A stretch of DNA of 41,931 nucleotides from Thioalkalivibrio sp. XN279 (GTDB taxonomy: Bacteria > Pseudomonadota > Gammaproteobacteria > Steroidobacterales > XN24): positions 1 to 41,931 of the forward strand of contig NZ_JAANBD010000001.1 of NCBI RefSeq assembly GCF_011089885.1, given 5' to 3'. Made by a program: the position numbers and the translations under genes. Shown here piece after piece: positions 1 to 8,757 of the stretch; position 1 is the first letter of the stretch, and every line of letters begins with the position of its first letter. The notes under the pieces are model-generated. The model did no database searches, had not been told where the DNA came from, and was given only the letters and a program-made list of their open reading frames with translations.

Positions 1-621
1 GGGCGCCGGCTGGGCCGTCCCGTTCACCCGTGCCTGGAGTGGCGGGGCCGGCGGATCCGGCGGCGCCACGGGCGCCTGCGCCGGCGGCGCACCATGCAGC
101 TCGTCCAGCAACCGCTCGAACTCGTCGTCCGTGATCTCGTCGGCGCCGTTACCGGCCGCGGCCGTGACTGCGACGGGCTCCGGCGGCGCCTCGGGTTGCG
201 CTGGCGGCGCGGGCGCCGCGGCAGGCGCGCCGGTCTCACCCCGCTGCGCCGCTTCCAGCGCGGCCAGCAGGCCCGGATCGGCGGGCTCGAGCGCCTGCCC
301 GGCGCGCAAGGCGTCGAACATCACCGTGACGGCGTCGACCGCCGCCAGGACAGCGTCCATGATCTCCGGGTTGAGGCTCAGCTCGCCCTGGCGCAGCCCG
401 TTGAAGACGTCCTCCGAGCGGTGGCACACCTCCACCAGCGGCGCCAGGCCCATGAAACCGGCGCCGCCCTTGATGGTATGGAAGCTGCGGAACAGCGCGT
501 TCAGCAGCTCGGCGTCGTCGGGTGCGTGTTCCAGCGCCATGAGCTGCTCACCCAGGCCGTCCAGCAGCTCGCCGGCCTCGATGAGGAAGTCTTGCAGCAG
601 CTCTTCGGCGGCGTCGAACAT
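1..621 (-). CDS. cheA: Chemotaxis histidine kinase CheA (first copy), N-terminal part
   Basis: Open reading frame from the ATG at 621 running off the left edge, so only the first 207 residues are visible. Residues 1-105 form an HPt domain with the phospho-acceptor motif FHTIKGGAGFMG (His48). After it comes an Ala/Pro-rich linker (about 130-207) with an acidic patch. The dimerisation, ATPase and CheW-like domains must lie beyond the window. CheA autophosphorylates and passes phosphate to CheY. It lies 13 bases after cheZ in the order cheY-cheZ-cheA, as in the flagellar chemotaxis cluster of Pseudomonas, so this is probably the kinase that controls the motor. A second, separate cheA lies at 39774. 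Confidence 0.93.
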   Translation of the reverse strand, partial: MFDAAEELLQDFLIEAGELLDGLGEQLMALEHAPDDAELLNALFRSFHTIKGGAGFMGLAPLVEVCHRSEDVFNGLRQGELSLNPEIMDAVLAAVDAVTVMFDALRAGQALEPADPGLLAALEAAQRGETGAPAAAPAPPAQPEAPPEPVAVTAAAGNGADEITDDEFERLLDELHGAPPAQAPVAPPDPPAPPLQARVNGTAQPAP

Positions 622-634
622 CTCGACCGCTCCT

Positions 635-1165
635 TCAGAAACCCATCGAGGACAGCAGGGCGTCCACTTCGTCCTGGTCGCGTAGCCGGCTCGCCGGACG
701 TTCAGCCACCGCGGCTGCCGCAGTCTCGCCGGCGGCACGGTCGTCGCGGTGCATGCCGCCGGTGCGCGCGACCAGCTCCGCCAGGCGCCGCTCCAACTCG
801 CCGGCGACGCCGATGACGCGCCGGATCGCCTGCCCGCTCAGGTCCTGGAAGCTCTGCGCCATGAGAATGTCGGACAGCAGGGCGTGCAACCGCTTGCCCT
901 CGGCCTGAACTTGCGCCGGCTCCGACACCGCCCCCGACTCCAGTGCGGAGGCCACCGGCAGGCCCTCTTCCACGGCGTTGATCACGCGGTGCGCGGCCTG
1001 CTCGGTGAGCGCCAGCACCCAGCCGAGTTTCTCGCGCGCGTCCGGGATGTCGTGGGTCGCCAGCTCGGACAGGCGCGGGTCGACGCGCACGCCGTCGAGC
1101 GCCTCATGCAACTCGCGGGTGATGCGCGCCAGTTCGGTCAACAGCTCGTTGGGGGCGCCGCTCAT
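635..1165 (-). CDS. cheZ: CheY-P phosphatase CheZ
   Basis: 176-residue protein. CheZ removes phosphate from CheY-P and so ends the motor-switching signal. Two family hallmarks are visible: the catalytic region [11 protein letters not shown] (Gln112 by alignment to the known FQDLTGQ motif) and the C-terminal CheY-tethering peptide [12 protein letters not shown]. The rest is predicted long helices, as expected for the four-helix bundle. It is shorter than the E. coli protein (about 214 residues). The ATG at 1165 overlaps the cheY stop by four bases (ATGA), so the two are probably translationally coupled. The ORF extends upstream in frame to 1669, but that part overlaps cheY in another frame and is not coding. 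Confidence 0.95.
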   Translation of the reverse strand: MSGAPNELLTELARITRELHEALDGVRVDPRLSELATHDIPDAREKLGWVLALTEQAAHRVINAVEEGLPVASALESGAVSEPAQVQAEGKRLHALLSDILMAQSFQDLSGQAIRRVIGVAGELERRLAELVARTGGMHRDDRAAGETAAAAVAERPASRLRDQDEVDALLSSMGF

Positions 1166-1569
1166 GACGCCGCCTCCGTGGCGGGCGCGGCCAGCCGGGC
1201 GAAGATCCGGTCCAGCTTCTCGCGCAGCGTCTCTGCGGTAAACGGCTTCACGATGTAACCGTTCACCCCGGCCTGGGCCGCCTCGACGATCTGCTCGCGC
1301 TTCGCCTCGGCGGTGACCATCAGCACCGGCAGGGACTGCAGTTTCGCGTCGGCGCGCACGGCCTTGAGCAGCTCGATGCCCGGCATGCCCGGCATGTTCC
1401 AGTCGGTGACGAGGAAATCGAAGCCGCCGCCCTGCAACATCGGCCAGGCGGTCTGGCCGTCGTCGGCCTCCTGGATGTTCTGGTAGCCGAGCTCCCGCAG
1501 CAGGTTCCGTATGATCCGCCGCATCGTGGAAAAATCGTCCACGACCAGGATGCGCATGTCGTTGTTCAC
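1162..1569 (-). CDS. cheY: Chemotaxis response regulator CheY (motor type)
   Basis: 135-residue single receiver domain. The acidic pair is Asp11-Asp12, the phosphorylation site Asp56 (in TDWNMPG), the switch Thr86 and Lys108 in VKPF. The DWNMP signature is typical of motor-binding CheY proteins, and the partner would be the FliM N-terminal peptide encoded at 11421. The start is a GTG at 1569, preceded by GGGAG at good spacing; an internal ATG at codon 5 has no better ribosome site. The gene sits between fliA and cheZ, 41 bases after fliA. Gly-Ile follows MPGMP where Asp-Gly is commoner; Pseudomonas CheY has a similar change. Confidence 0.95.
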   Translation of the reverse strand: MNNDMRILVVDDFSTMRRIIRNLLRELGYQNIQEADDGQTAWPMLQGGGFDFLVTDWNMPGMPGIELLKAVRADAKLQSLPVLMVTAEAKREQIVEAAQAGVNGYIVKPFTAETLREKLDRIFARLAAPATEAAS

Positions 1570-1610
1570 CCAAATTCTCCCGTGCCGTCGGCTTGCGGCG
1601 CCAAGGCGCG

Positions 1611-2330
1611 TTACTCGTCGTCAGTCCAGTCGTGCAGCCTGGCACGCACGCGCGCCAGGGCCTGGCCATGTAACTGGCAGACCCGCGATTCCGTTACGCC
1701 GAGCACTGCGCCGATCTCGCGCAGGTTCAGCTCCTGTTCGTAATACAGCGACATCACCAGCTGCTCCCGCTCGGGCAAGCCGCCGATAACCTCGGCCAGG
1801 GCGGCGCGAAAAGCCGCCTGGTCGAAAGCCTCGGCGGGATCCAGCTCGGAGCCGGGCATGAAGTCGTCGAAGCTCCCGTCTTCCGGCGTGAGGTCCGCCA
1901 GGCTGAACAGGCGGCTGGCCACCGAGTCCTGGACCATGGCGTGGTATTGCTCGAGCTCGACGCCCAGCATCGCTGCGATGGCGCGGGGCTGGGCCTCGCA
2001 CCCGGTCTCGTTTTCGATCTTGCGCACGGCCGTAGCGACCTTGCGTGCATTGCGGTGCACGGAGCGGGGCGTCCAGTCGTTGCGCCGCACCTCATCGAGC
2101 ATGGCGCCGCGCACCCGGATGCCCGCGTAGGTCTCGAAACTGGCGCCCTGGCTCGCGTCATAGCTCCTCGCTGCCTCCAACAGCCCGATCGTCCCGGCTT
2201 GCACCAGGTCTTCCAGCTGCACGTTCGCCGGCAGCCGGCCGAGCAGGTGGCACGCGATGCGCTTCACCAGCTCGAGGTGGTCTTCTACCCGAATCTCGCT
2301 CCCGGCCTGCGTCACTTGTGCGGCATACAT
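1611..2330 (-). CDS. fliA: Flagellar sigma factor FliA (sigma-28)
   Basis: 239-residue sigma-70-family protein with region 2 ([20 protein letters not shown] and [13 protein letters not shown]), region 3 ([15 protein letters not shown]) and region 4 ([19 protein letters not shown], then the helix-turn-helix ending in [12 protein letters not shown]). It directs RNA polymerase to late flagellar and chemotaxis genes; recognisable sigma-28 sites occur in this window upstream of fliC, cheV, flgM and the second che operon. The ATG at 2330 was chosen because it falls two bases after the fleN stop; a start at 2369 is also in frame but would overlap fleN. Activity should be held back by FlgM (38220). 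Confidence 0.95.
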   Translation of the reverse strand: MYAAQVTQAGSEIRVEDHLELVKRIACHLLGRLPANVQLEDLVQAGTIGLLEAARSYDASQGASFETYAGIRVRGAMLDEVRRNDWTPRSVHRNARKVATAVRKIENETGCEAQPRAIAAMLGVELEQYHAMVQDSVASRLFSLADLTPEDGSFDDFMPGSELDPAEAFDQAAFRAALAEVIGGLPEREQLVMSLYYEQELNLREIGAVLGVTESRVCQLHGQALARVRARLHDWTDDE

Positions 2331-2332
2331 GG

Positions 2333-3223
2333 CTACACCGCCATTTCGAGGCTGGCCGGGGGCTTGCAAGCGCCGACCATGCGTTCGAGAAAAAACTCGA
2401 TGCGGCCGCTGGCGCCCCGGGGCTCAGGGAGCTTATCGGCACGACGGGCGAGTTCCTTGAACGCGCGCGCTGCCGGACTGGAGGGATACATGGTGGTTAC
2501 CGGCGCCTGCGCCTGGACGGCGCGTCGCAGCAACGGGTCTTCGGGGACGATGCCGAGGTGATGCAGCGGCATCTCGAGGAACCGGTCGCAGACCGCCTGG
2601 AGCTTGCCGTGCAAGCGACGGCCATGCTGGACGGAGTCGACCCGGTTGGTGATGGTGTGGAAGCGGCGCAGGCCATGGTCCCGGGCCAGCACCTTGACCA
2701 GCGCATAGGCGTCGGTCATCGACGAAGGCTCGTCGCACACCACCAGCATGACGTCCTGTGCAGCGGAGCAGAACTGCAGCACTGAGGGGTTGATCCCTGC
2801 GGCCACGTCGATGATGAGGACGTCGACCGCTTCCGCCAGGCTGCTGAACACGCTGACGATCCCGGCCAGCTCGCGACTGTCGAGGTTGGCGAGACGCGCT
2901 ATGCCTGAGGCCGCGGGGGCGATGCGTAACCCCCCCGGGCCGTCCACCAGGATATCGGCCAGCTCACGCTCACCGGAAAGCACGTGCGAAAGGTCGTGCC
3001 GCACCTGCAGCCCAAGCAACAGGTCGACGTTGGCGAGCCCGAGATCCGCATCCAGCAACATGGTGCGGCGGCCGAGCGCGGCGAGGGCCACGCCCAGGTT
3101 GACCGAGACGTTGGTCTTGCCCACGCCTCCCTTCCCGCTCGCCACGGCGATGACGCGCACCGGGCAGGGCTCGCGAAAAGACGCCAGGCCGGCGGCCTGC
3201 CGGGCCTGATCAAGCATGGACAT
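2333..3223 (-). CDS. fleN: Flagellar number regulator FleN (FlhG), ParA/MinD-like ATPase
   Basis: 296-residue MinD-type ATPase. The deviant Walker A motif SGKGGVGKT is at residues 29-37, followed by LLDADLGLANVDLLLG and the VLIIDVAAG Walker B region. The N-terminal DQARQAAGL resembles the DQA motif through which FlhG acts on the GTPase FlhF. FleN keeps the polar flagellum number low and, in Pseudomonas, antagonises FleQ. The ATG at 3223 is preced by GGAGG with a six-base gap, so the gene overlaps flhF by 14 bases; MSMLDQ is the chosen N-terminus rather than upstream in-frame codons. It lies between flhF and fliA, as in other polar flagellates. Confidence 0.95.
   Translation of the reverse strand: MSMLDQARQAAGLASFREPCPVRVIAVASGKGGVGKTNVSVNLGVALAALGRRTMLLDADLGLANVDLLLGLQVRHDLSHVLSGERELADILVDGPGGLRIAPAASGIARLANLDSRELAGIVSVFSSLAEAVDVLIIDVAAGINPSVLQFCSAAQDVMLVVCDEPSSMTDAYALVKVLARDHGLRRFHTITNRVDSVQHGRRLHGKLQAVCDRFLEMPLHHLGIVPEDPLLRRAVQAQAPVTTMYPSSPAARAFKELARRADKLPEPRGASGRIEFFLERMVGACKPPASLEMAV
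2433..2460 (-). promoter_or_regulatory. Possible sigma-28 promoter inside the end of fleN
   Basis: TCAAGGAA, 12 bases, then GCCGATAA on the minus strand, about 100 bases upstream of fliA. The -10 half is identical to the fliC site, but the spacing is one base longer than at the four clearer sites and the element encodes ordinary FleN residues, so chance is a real alternative. If active it would let FliA stimulate its own gene and cheYZA. Confidence 0.25.
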
Positions 3224-4430
3224 GAGACACCTCCGTGTGAAGCGTGTTGGGACGCGGTGCGGGTGCGGGCGCAGGCGTGGCGGCCTGGCGCCGGGCGTGG
3301 CGCGCGGCAAGGCTCACCGCGCTGGCGACCAGGTCCTGGCAGCGTGCCAGCGCGAGGTCTTCCGGCACGCGCTGGCCGTTACTGACGAAAGCGACCGGCA
3401 GGCGTTGAGCGATCACCGCCGAGAGGACCGCGCCGAGCCGCGCCGTCTCGTCGACCTTGCTCAGCACGCAGCCGGCGAGGCGCTCGCGACCGAAGGCGTC
3501 GATCACCTCCTCCATGACCTCGCGCTGCACGTTGGCCGGCAGCACCAGGTAGCTCTGCAAGCTGTCCACGCCGGTCAGCTTGCGCATTTCCTGCAGCAGG
3601 CGCAGGTCGCGCTGGCCCATTCCTGCTGTATCTACGATCACCACGCGGCGGCCGGAGAACTCGGCCAAAGAGGCCTGCAACTGCTCGGCCGAAGCAACCT
3701 GGCGCACCGGAACCCCAAGCAGCAGACCGAAGGCACCGAGCTGGCGCTGGGCGCCGACGCGGAAGTCATCCGTACTGATCATGGCGACGGCGCCACTGCC
3801 GAAGCGCATGCAGGCGCGCGCCGCCAGCTTGGCGGCGGTGGTGGTCTTGCCGACGCCGGTGGCACCCACCAGCGCGATCAGGCCACCCTCTTCCAGGGGA
3901 TCTGCGGCGACGACCGGCAACTCGCGCGCCAGCCCGACGAGCGCCTCGCGCCAGGCCGGCGCAGCGCCGCGCATGGTCGACGTCTTCCCGGCGATATCCC
4001 GCGCCAGCGACTCGTCGAGACCGATCGCCGCAAGCCGCTTCACCAGTTCGGCGCGCAGCGGAAAGCGGCGATCCTGGTCGGAGCAGGACAGCCGCGAGAC
4101 CTGCTCCTGCAGGATCGCCCGCAGCGACTTCAGCTCAGCCTGCATGGCCGAGAGCGCCGGGTCCTGGCTCCACTCGATGCGCTCGGGCGACGGGCGCTGG
4201 TATGCTTCTTCTTCGGGCTCAGGCTGCGCGGACTGGACGGGCTGCGCAGGCTCCGCGGCGCCGCCCAGCATGCCGGTGACCAGCTCGGCGTCGTAGTCCA
4301 CCGCCGCGACGATCTCCACGCCGCCGGCCGTGGTCCGGGTCGAGAGGATGACCGCGTCGGGCCCCTGCTCTGCGCGGACCTGGTGGATCGCCTGGCGCAT
4401 GTCCGTGGCAAAAAAACGCTTGATCTTCAC
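3210..4430 (-). CDS. flhF: Flagellar placement GTPase FlhF (SRP-type)
   Basis: 406-residue SRP-family GTPase that directs where the flagellum is built, typically the cell pole. The N-terminal B domain begins MKIKRFFATDM. A Pro/Glu-rich stretch covers about 58-92, then the N domain, then the G domain with Walker A GATGVGKT at 189-196, the ISTDDFRVGAQRQL guanine-site region and the VVIVDTAG motif. The start is a GTG at 4430 preceded by GGGGAAG. It lies 28 bases after flhA and overlaps fleN by 14 bases; FleN is its known regulator. The length is normal for the family. Confidence 0.95.
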   Translation of the reverse strand: MKIKRFFATDMRQAIHQVRAEQGPDAVILSTRTTAGGVEIVAAVDYDAELVTGMLGGAAEPAQPVQSAQPEPEEEAYQRPSPERIEWSQDPALSAMQAELKSLRAILQEQVSRLSCSDQDRRFPLRAELVKRLAAIGLDESLARDIAGKTSTMRGAAPAWREALVGLARELPVVAADPLEEGGLIALVGATGVGKTTTAAKLAARACMRFGSGAVAMISTDDFRVGAQRQLGAFGLLLGVPVRQVASAEQLQASLAEFSGRRVVIVDTAGMGQRDLRLLQEMRKLTGVDSLQSYLVLPANVQREVMEEVIDAFGRERLAGCVLSKVDETARLGAVLSAVIAQRLPVAFVSNGQRVPEDLALARCQDLVASAVSLAARHARRQAATPAPAPAPRPNTLHTEVSHVHA

Positions 4431-4458
4431 TTTGCTTCCCCGTGCTCGCGAGCGCCTG

Positions 4459-6552
4459 TCATGCGATCGCCGCCTGTGTCTCGGCAGCGCCGAGCGTTGC
4501 TATTACCTTCACCGGTCGCCGTTCCGGGATCTCCGTGTACGCCAGCACATGAAGTCCCCGCACCACCGGCCTCAGCCATCCGGCCAGCCAGGGCCGCAGT
4601 TCGGCCGAGGTGACCAGCACGGCAGGCTCGCCCGAGACCTCCTGTCGCTGCGCGGCGTTGATCGCGCCCTGCTGGAGCTTCTCCGCCAACCGCGGCTCGA
4701 TGCCGAGGCCGGCTGAACCTGTCGCCTGTAAACTCTTATGCAAGACTTGTTCCAACCCCGGATCGAGCGCGATCAGCGGCAATTCTTCTTGTGAATCAGT
4801 GATGTTCTGCACGATGAAGCGCGCCAGGGAAGCGCGCACGGCGCTGGTGAGCGCGACGGGATCCTGACTCCGGGCCCCGTGCTCCGCCAAGGATTCGGCG
4901 ATCGTGCGCATGTCGCGCACGGGAATCTGCTCCGCGAGCAGGTTCTGCAGCACCCTGAGCACGGTGCCGAGGCCCAGGACCTTCGGCACCAGGTTCTCCA
5001 CCAGCTTGGGATGGCTCTTCGCCAGGCGGTCCAGCAACTGCTGGGCCTCGTCGTGACCGAGCAACTCCTGGGCGTGCTCGCGCAACACCTGGCTCAGGTG
5101 CGTGGCCACCACCGTGGCGGGATCGACGACGGTATAGCCGAGCGTCTGGGCATGTTCGCGCCGCTCGGCGTCGATCCACACCGCCGGCAGCCCGAAGGCG
5201 GGGTCCTTCGTCTCCATGCCTTCCAGCTCGCCATACACGCGGCCCGGGTTGATCGCGAGGTGACGGTCGACGTGGATTTCCGCGCGCGCGGCCGGCACGC
5301 CGTTCAGCGTGATGCGATAGCCGTTCGCCCCGAGGTCCAGGTTGTCGCGCACGTGCACCGGCGGCACGAGAAAGCCGAGCTCTTCAGAGAGCTTGCGCCG
5401 CACGCCTTTCATGCGCTCCAGCAGCACGCCGCCCTGCGCCCGGTCCACCATGGGAATCAGGCGGTAGCCGACTTCCATCCCGACCGGGTCGACCTGGCTG
5501 ACGTCCTCCCAGGCCAGCTCGCGCGGCGGCGGCGGCGCGGCGGGCTCGTCGGGGAGGATTTCCACTTCGGCCTGCAGCGAGCGCTTGCGGATCATCCAGG
5601 CCGCGCCGCCAAGCGCGCCGCCCAGCAGCAGGAACACCAGGTTGGGCATCCCGGGCACCAGGCCCAGCATGCCGATGATGCCGGCGGCGATCGCCAGCGC
5701 GCGTGCGCTGCCGAACAGCTGCTTGACCATGTCGCGGCCCATGTCCCCGGCGGCGGAGACCCGGGTGACGATGATGGCGGTGGCCGATGACAGCAGCAGG
5801 GACGGGATCTGCGCGGCCAGGCCGTCGCCTATGGTCAGCAGCACATAGGTGCGCGCTGCGTCTGCGAGCGGCATGCCGTGCGTCACCGTGCCGATGACCA
5901 GGCCGCCGATGATATTGATGAACAGGATCAGGATGCCGGCCACGGCGTCGCCGCGCACGAACTTGCTGGCGCCGTCCATGGAGCCGTAGAAGTCCGCCTC
6001 GGCGGAAGTCTCGGCCCGCCGCAGCCGCGCCTCGTCCTGGGTGATGAGGCCGGCGTTGAGATCGGCGTCGATGGCCATCTGCTTGCCTGGCAAGGCGTCC
6101 AGGGTGAAGCGCGCACTCACCTCCGACACGCGGCCGGCACCCTTGGTGACGACGACGAAATTGATGATCACCAGGATGGCGAACACCACCAGGCCGACGG
6201 CGTAGTTGCCGCCGACGACGAAGTTGCCGAAAGCCTCGATCACCTTGCCGGCGGCGTCGGTGCCGCTCTGGCCGTCCATCAGCACCACGCGGGTGGACGC
6301 CACGTTCAGCGCCAGGCGCAGCAACGTGGCCAGCAGCAGCACGGTGGGGAATACCGAGAATTCCAGCGGCCTCGCTGCGTAGATGGTCATCAGCACCACC
6401 ACCAGCGCGAGCGCGATGTTGAATGTGAAGAACATGTCCAGCGCGAGCGGCGGCAGCGGCAGCACGATCATCACCAGCAGTGCGATCAGCAGCAGCGGCG
6501 TGCCCAGCCCGTTGCGGATGAAGTCGCCGAGGTAGCGCAACACGGAAGTCAT
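4459..6552 (-). CDS. flhA: Flagellar export gate protein FlhA
   Basis: 697-residue inner-membrane protein of the flagellar type III export gate. The N-terminal third to half is strongly hydrophobic with about eight predicted membrane segments. The FHIPEP-family cytoplasmic loop is recognisable (RFTLDALPGKQMAID, then DADLNAGLI). The C-terminal domain (about 345-697) docks chaperone-substrate complexes. The ATG at 6552 was chosen because AGAGG lies eight bases upstream; an in-frame TTG at 6558 is only three bases from that site. It follows flhB by two bases and precedes flhF, the standard order in polar flagellates. Confidence 0.96.
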   Translation of the reverse strand: MTSVLRYLGDFIRNGLGTPLLLIALLVMIVLPLPPLALDMFFTFNIALALVVVLMTIYAARPLEFSVFPTVLLLATLLRLALNVASTRVVLMDGQSGTDAAGKVIEAFGNFVVGGNYAVGLVVFAILVIINFVVVTKGAGRVSEVSARFTLDALPGKQMAIDADLNAGLITQDEARLRRAETSAEADFYGSMDGASKFVRGDAVAGILILFINIIGGLVIGTVTHGMPLADAARTYVLLTIGDGLAAQIPSLLLSSATAIIVTRVSAAGDMGRDMVKQLFGSARALAIAAGIIGMLGLVPGMPNLVFLLLGGALGGAAWMIRKRSLQAEVEILPDEPAAPPPPRELAWEDVSQVDPVGMEVGYRLIPMVDRAQGGVLLERMKGVRRKLSEELGFLVPPVHVRDNLDLGANGYRITLNGVPAARAEIHVDRHLAINPGRVYGELEGMETKDPAFGLPAVWIDAERREHAQTLGYTVVDPATVVATHLSQVLREHAQELLGHDEAQQLLDRLAKSHPKLVENLVPKVLGLGTVLRVLQNLLAEQIPVRDMRTIAESLAEHGARSQDPVALTSAVRASLARFIVQNITDSQEELPLIALDPGLEQVLHKSLQATGSAGLGIEPRLAEKLQQGAINAAQRQEVSGEPAVLVTSAELRPWLAGWLRPVVRGLHVLAYTEIPERRPVKVIATLGAAETQAAIA

Positions 6553-6554
6553 GT

Positions 6555-7700
6555 TCAAATCCTCTTGCCCGGCCGGCGGCGGGTCAGGTGTTCGGGAACA
6601 TCGAATTCAGCCAGCTCAGGCACCGGGTCGCCCGGAGCGGCGGCGCGCAGCTGGTAGATCCACGCCAGCACGCGGGCGACCGCCAGGAACAGCTCTTCGG
6701 GGATCTCCTCGTCCAGCGGCGTGGTGTAGTACAGCGCCCGTGCCAGCGGCGGCGCCTCGAGCCGCGGCACGCCCGCCTCGGCCGCCGCCTCGCGGATGCG
6801 CAGCGCCGTCTCGTCGACGCCCTTGGCGACCACGCGCGGTGCCGACATTCCGGAGGACTCGTACTTCAGCGCCACAGAGAAGTGCGTCGGGTTGGACACC
6901 ACCACGTCGGCGGCCGGCACGGCGGCCATCATGCGCCGCTGCGCCATCTCCATCTGGATGCGGCGGATGCGGCCTTTCACCTCCGGACGCCCGTCGGTCT
7001 CCTTCATCTCGTCGCGCACTTCCTGGCGCGTCATGCGCAGCTGCTTGCTGTGCGTCCACAGCTGGAACGGCACGTCGACCGCCGCGATCAGCAGCAGCAC
7101 CGAGCCGAGCACCAGCAGCACCCAGCAGATGGTCCGCGCCAGGCCGGGAATCGCCGTGCGCAGGTCGTTATCGCCCGCGGTAAGCAAGTCGGGACCGATA
7201 TGGCGCAGGACCAGGAAGCCGGCGCCGGTGACGACGATGAACTTGGCCAGCGTCTTGGCGAATTCCATCAGGCCGTTGGCCGAGAAAATGCGCTTCAGGC
7301 CCTTCAGCGGGTTGAGCTTGTCCAGCTTGGGCTTCATGGCCTCGGCGCTGAACACCAGCCCGCCCAGCATCGCGGGGCCGGCCAACGCAGCGATGAGCAC
7401 CGCGACGAACACCGGGGCAAGCAACCAGAGCGCCGCCATGCCCGCCTCGCCGAGCACCGCCGGGAGCAAGGCCGTTTCGAAGGCCAGGTCCCGCGGCATC
7501 GTCAGGCCGGCGCGCATGGCGTCGATCATGCCGGTGCCGATGGGGCCGCCGAAAAGCAGCAGTGCCGCCGCGCCGGTCAGCACCACGGCCGTGGTGTTGA
7601 GCTCGCGCGAGCGCGGCGCCTGGCCTTTTTTCTTCGCGTCCTGGAGGCGCTTCGGCGTCGCTTGTTCTGTGCGTTCCTGGCTGGTGTCCTGCTCGCTCAT
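6555..7700 (-). CDS. flhB: Flagellar export switch protein FlhB
   Basis: 381-residue membrane protein of the export gate. The N-terminus carries the family signature ERTEQATPKR followed by a basic stretch. Four hydrophobic segments lie at about 35-55, 85-115, 150-170 and 190-212. The autocleavage site NPTH is intact at residues 270-273. Cleavage between Asn and Pro switches export from rod/hook to filament substrates, together with FliK (12145-13266). The gene begins after the fliR stop with a single base between them, and ends two bases before flhA. All expected parts are present and the length is typical. Confidence 0.96.
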   Translation of the reverse strand: MSEQDTSQERTEQATPKRLQDAKKKGQAPRSRELNTTAVVLTGAAALLLFGGPIGTGMIDAMRAGLTMPRDLAFETALLPAVLGEAGMAALWLLAPVFVAVLIAALAGPAMLGGLVFSAEAMKPKLDKLNPLKGLKRIFSANGLMEFAKTLAKFIVVTGAGFLVLRHIGPDLLTAGDNDLRTAIPGLARTICWVLLVLGSVLLLIAAVDVPFQLWTHSKQLRMTRQEVRDEMKETDGRPEVKGRIRRIQMEMAQRRMMAAVPAADVVVSNPTHFSVALKYESSGMSAPRVVAKGVDETALRIREAAAEAGVPRLEAPPLARALYYTTPLDEEIPEELFLAVARVLAWIYQLRAAAPGDPVPELAEFDVPEHLTRRRPGKRI

Positions 7701-7701
7701 C

Positions 7702-8472
7702 TCAGCCTCCCAGCCACCAGCCGATGACGCTGAAACCTTCGCCGAGCAACTCGCTGAAGCGCGCGCCCAGGGCCGCCACCGTCGCCCAGAGGACGAGGAA
7801 CCCGAGCATCAGGGTCATGGGAAAACCCACGGCGAAAATGTTCAGCTGGGGCGCCGCACGGGTGACCACCCCCATCGCCACGTTGGCCAGCAACAAGGAG
7901 CCGACGGCCGGCAGGGCGATGAGCACAGCGTGGCCGAACATCACGCTGCCCCAGTCCGCCAGCGCAGCGAAGTCGGCGAAACGGATACCGCCGGCGAGCG
8001 GCAGTTCGCGGAAACTGAGCACCAGGAAATTCAGCAGCACCAGGTGGCCGTCCAGCGCGAGGAACAGCAGCGTCGACAACACCACGAAAAATTGGCCGAC
8101 CACAGGCACCTGCACGCCGCTGTCCGGGTCCACCAGCGAGGCGAAGCCAAGCCCCATGCCCAGCGCCACCAGCTCCCCGGCGATCGCCAGCGCGGCGAAC
8201 ACCATTTGCAGCACGAAGCCGGCCACCGCGCCGATCACCAGTTCGCGCAGCATCGCCAGCACCATGCTGAAGCTCAGCAGCGAGATCTCCGGCGGCGGCG
8301 GCAGCAGCGGCTGGACCATCAGCGCAATCACCAGCGCCAGTCCTGCGCGCACCTGCATCGGCACCGAGCGCGCGCCGAACAGCGGCGCCGCCAGCAGCAG
8401 CGCCGCGATGCGCATGAAAGACAACGCCAAACCGGCGATCCAGGTGTCGAGTTGTGCGGCGGTGAACTCCAT
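7702..8472 (-). CDS. fliR: Flagellar export gate protein FliR
   Basis: 256-residue, very hydrophobic inner-membrane protein of the FliR/SpaR family, with about six predicted membrane-associated segments. The start MEFTAAQLDTWIAGLALSFMR and internal GARSVPMQVRAGLAL are typical of the family. FliR combines with FliP and FliQ in the helical export gate at the base of the flagellum. It follows fliQ by 12 bases and is followed at once by flhB, with which it makes direct contact in known systems. No oddities were seen. Confidence 0.95.
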   Translation of the reverse strand: MEFTAAQLDTWIAGLALSFMRIAALLLAAPLFGARSVPMQVRAGLALVIALMVQPLLPPPPEISLLSFSMVLAMLRELVIGAVAGFVLQMVFAALAIAGELVALGMGLGFASLVDPDSGVQVPVVGQFFVVLSTLLFLALDGHLVLLNFLVLSFRELPLAGGIRFADFAALADWGSVMFGHAVLIALPAVGSLLLANVAMGVVTRAAPQLNIFAVGFPMTLMLGFLVLWATVAALGARFSELLGEGFSVIGWWLGG

Positions 8473-8484
8473 CCTCGCGCGGCC

Positions 8485-8754
8485 TCAGTGCAGCAGGCCG
8501 GGGATGGAGGTGATCAGTTCGCGCGAGTAGTCCACGATCACGCGCAGCATCCAGTGGCCGCCGAATGCCAGCACGGCGACCAGGCCGAGCAGCTTGGGGA
8601 TGAAGGACAATGTCATCTCCTGGATCTGCGTCGCCGCCTGCACCATGCCGATGACGAGACCGAGCGCCAGGGCCACTGCGAGCATCGGCGCCGCCAGCAT
8701 CACCGTCACGGCCAGTGCGCCGCGGCCAATCTCCATGACCAGCTCCGGGGACAT
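8485..8754 (-). CDS. fliQ: Flagellar export gate protein FliQ
   Basis: 89-residue protein with two long hydrophobic segments (about 15-40 and 50-75), the standard FliQ/SpaQ size and topology. The family signature is visible in the stretch GMVQAATQIQEMTLSFIPK. It packs around FliP/FliR to form the export channel. It sits three bases after the fliP stop and 12 bases before fliR, keeping the fliPQR order. The ATG at 8754 is the only sensible start. Confidence 0.95.
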   Translation of the reverse strand: MSPELVMEIGRGALAVTVMLAAPMLAVALALGLVIGMVQAATQIQEMTLSFIPKLLGLVAVLAFGGHWMLRVIVDYSRELITSIPGLLH

Positions 8755-8757
8755 CGT

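Noticed and set aside
1570-1610. CGGCACGGGAGAA between fliA and cheY as a sigma-54 promoter
   Set aside because: No TTGC at the right distance; the GGGAG is better explained as the cheY ribosome site.
3216-4613. Long plus-strand frame opposite flhF
   Set aside because: Arg/Gln/His-rich antisense frame across a clear FlhF; no ribosome site or recognisable motif.
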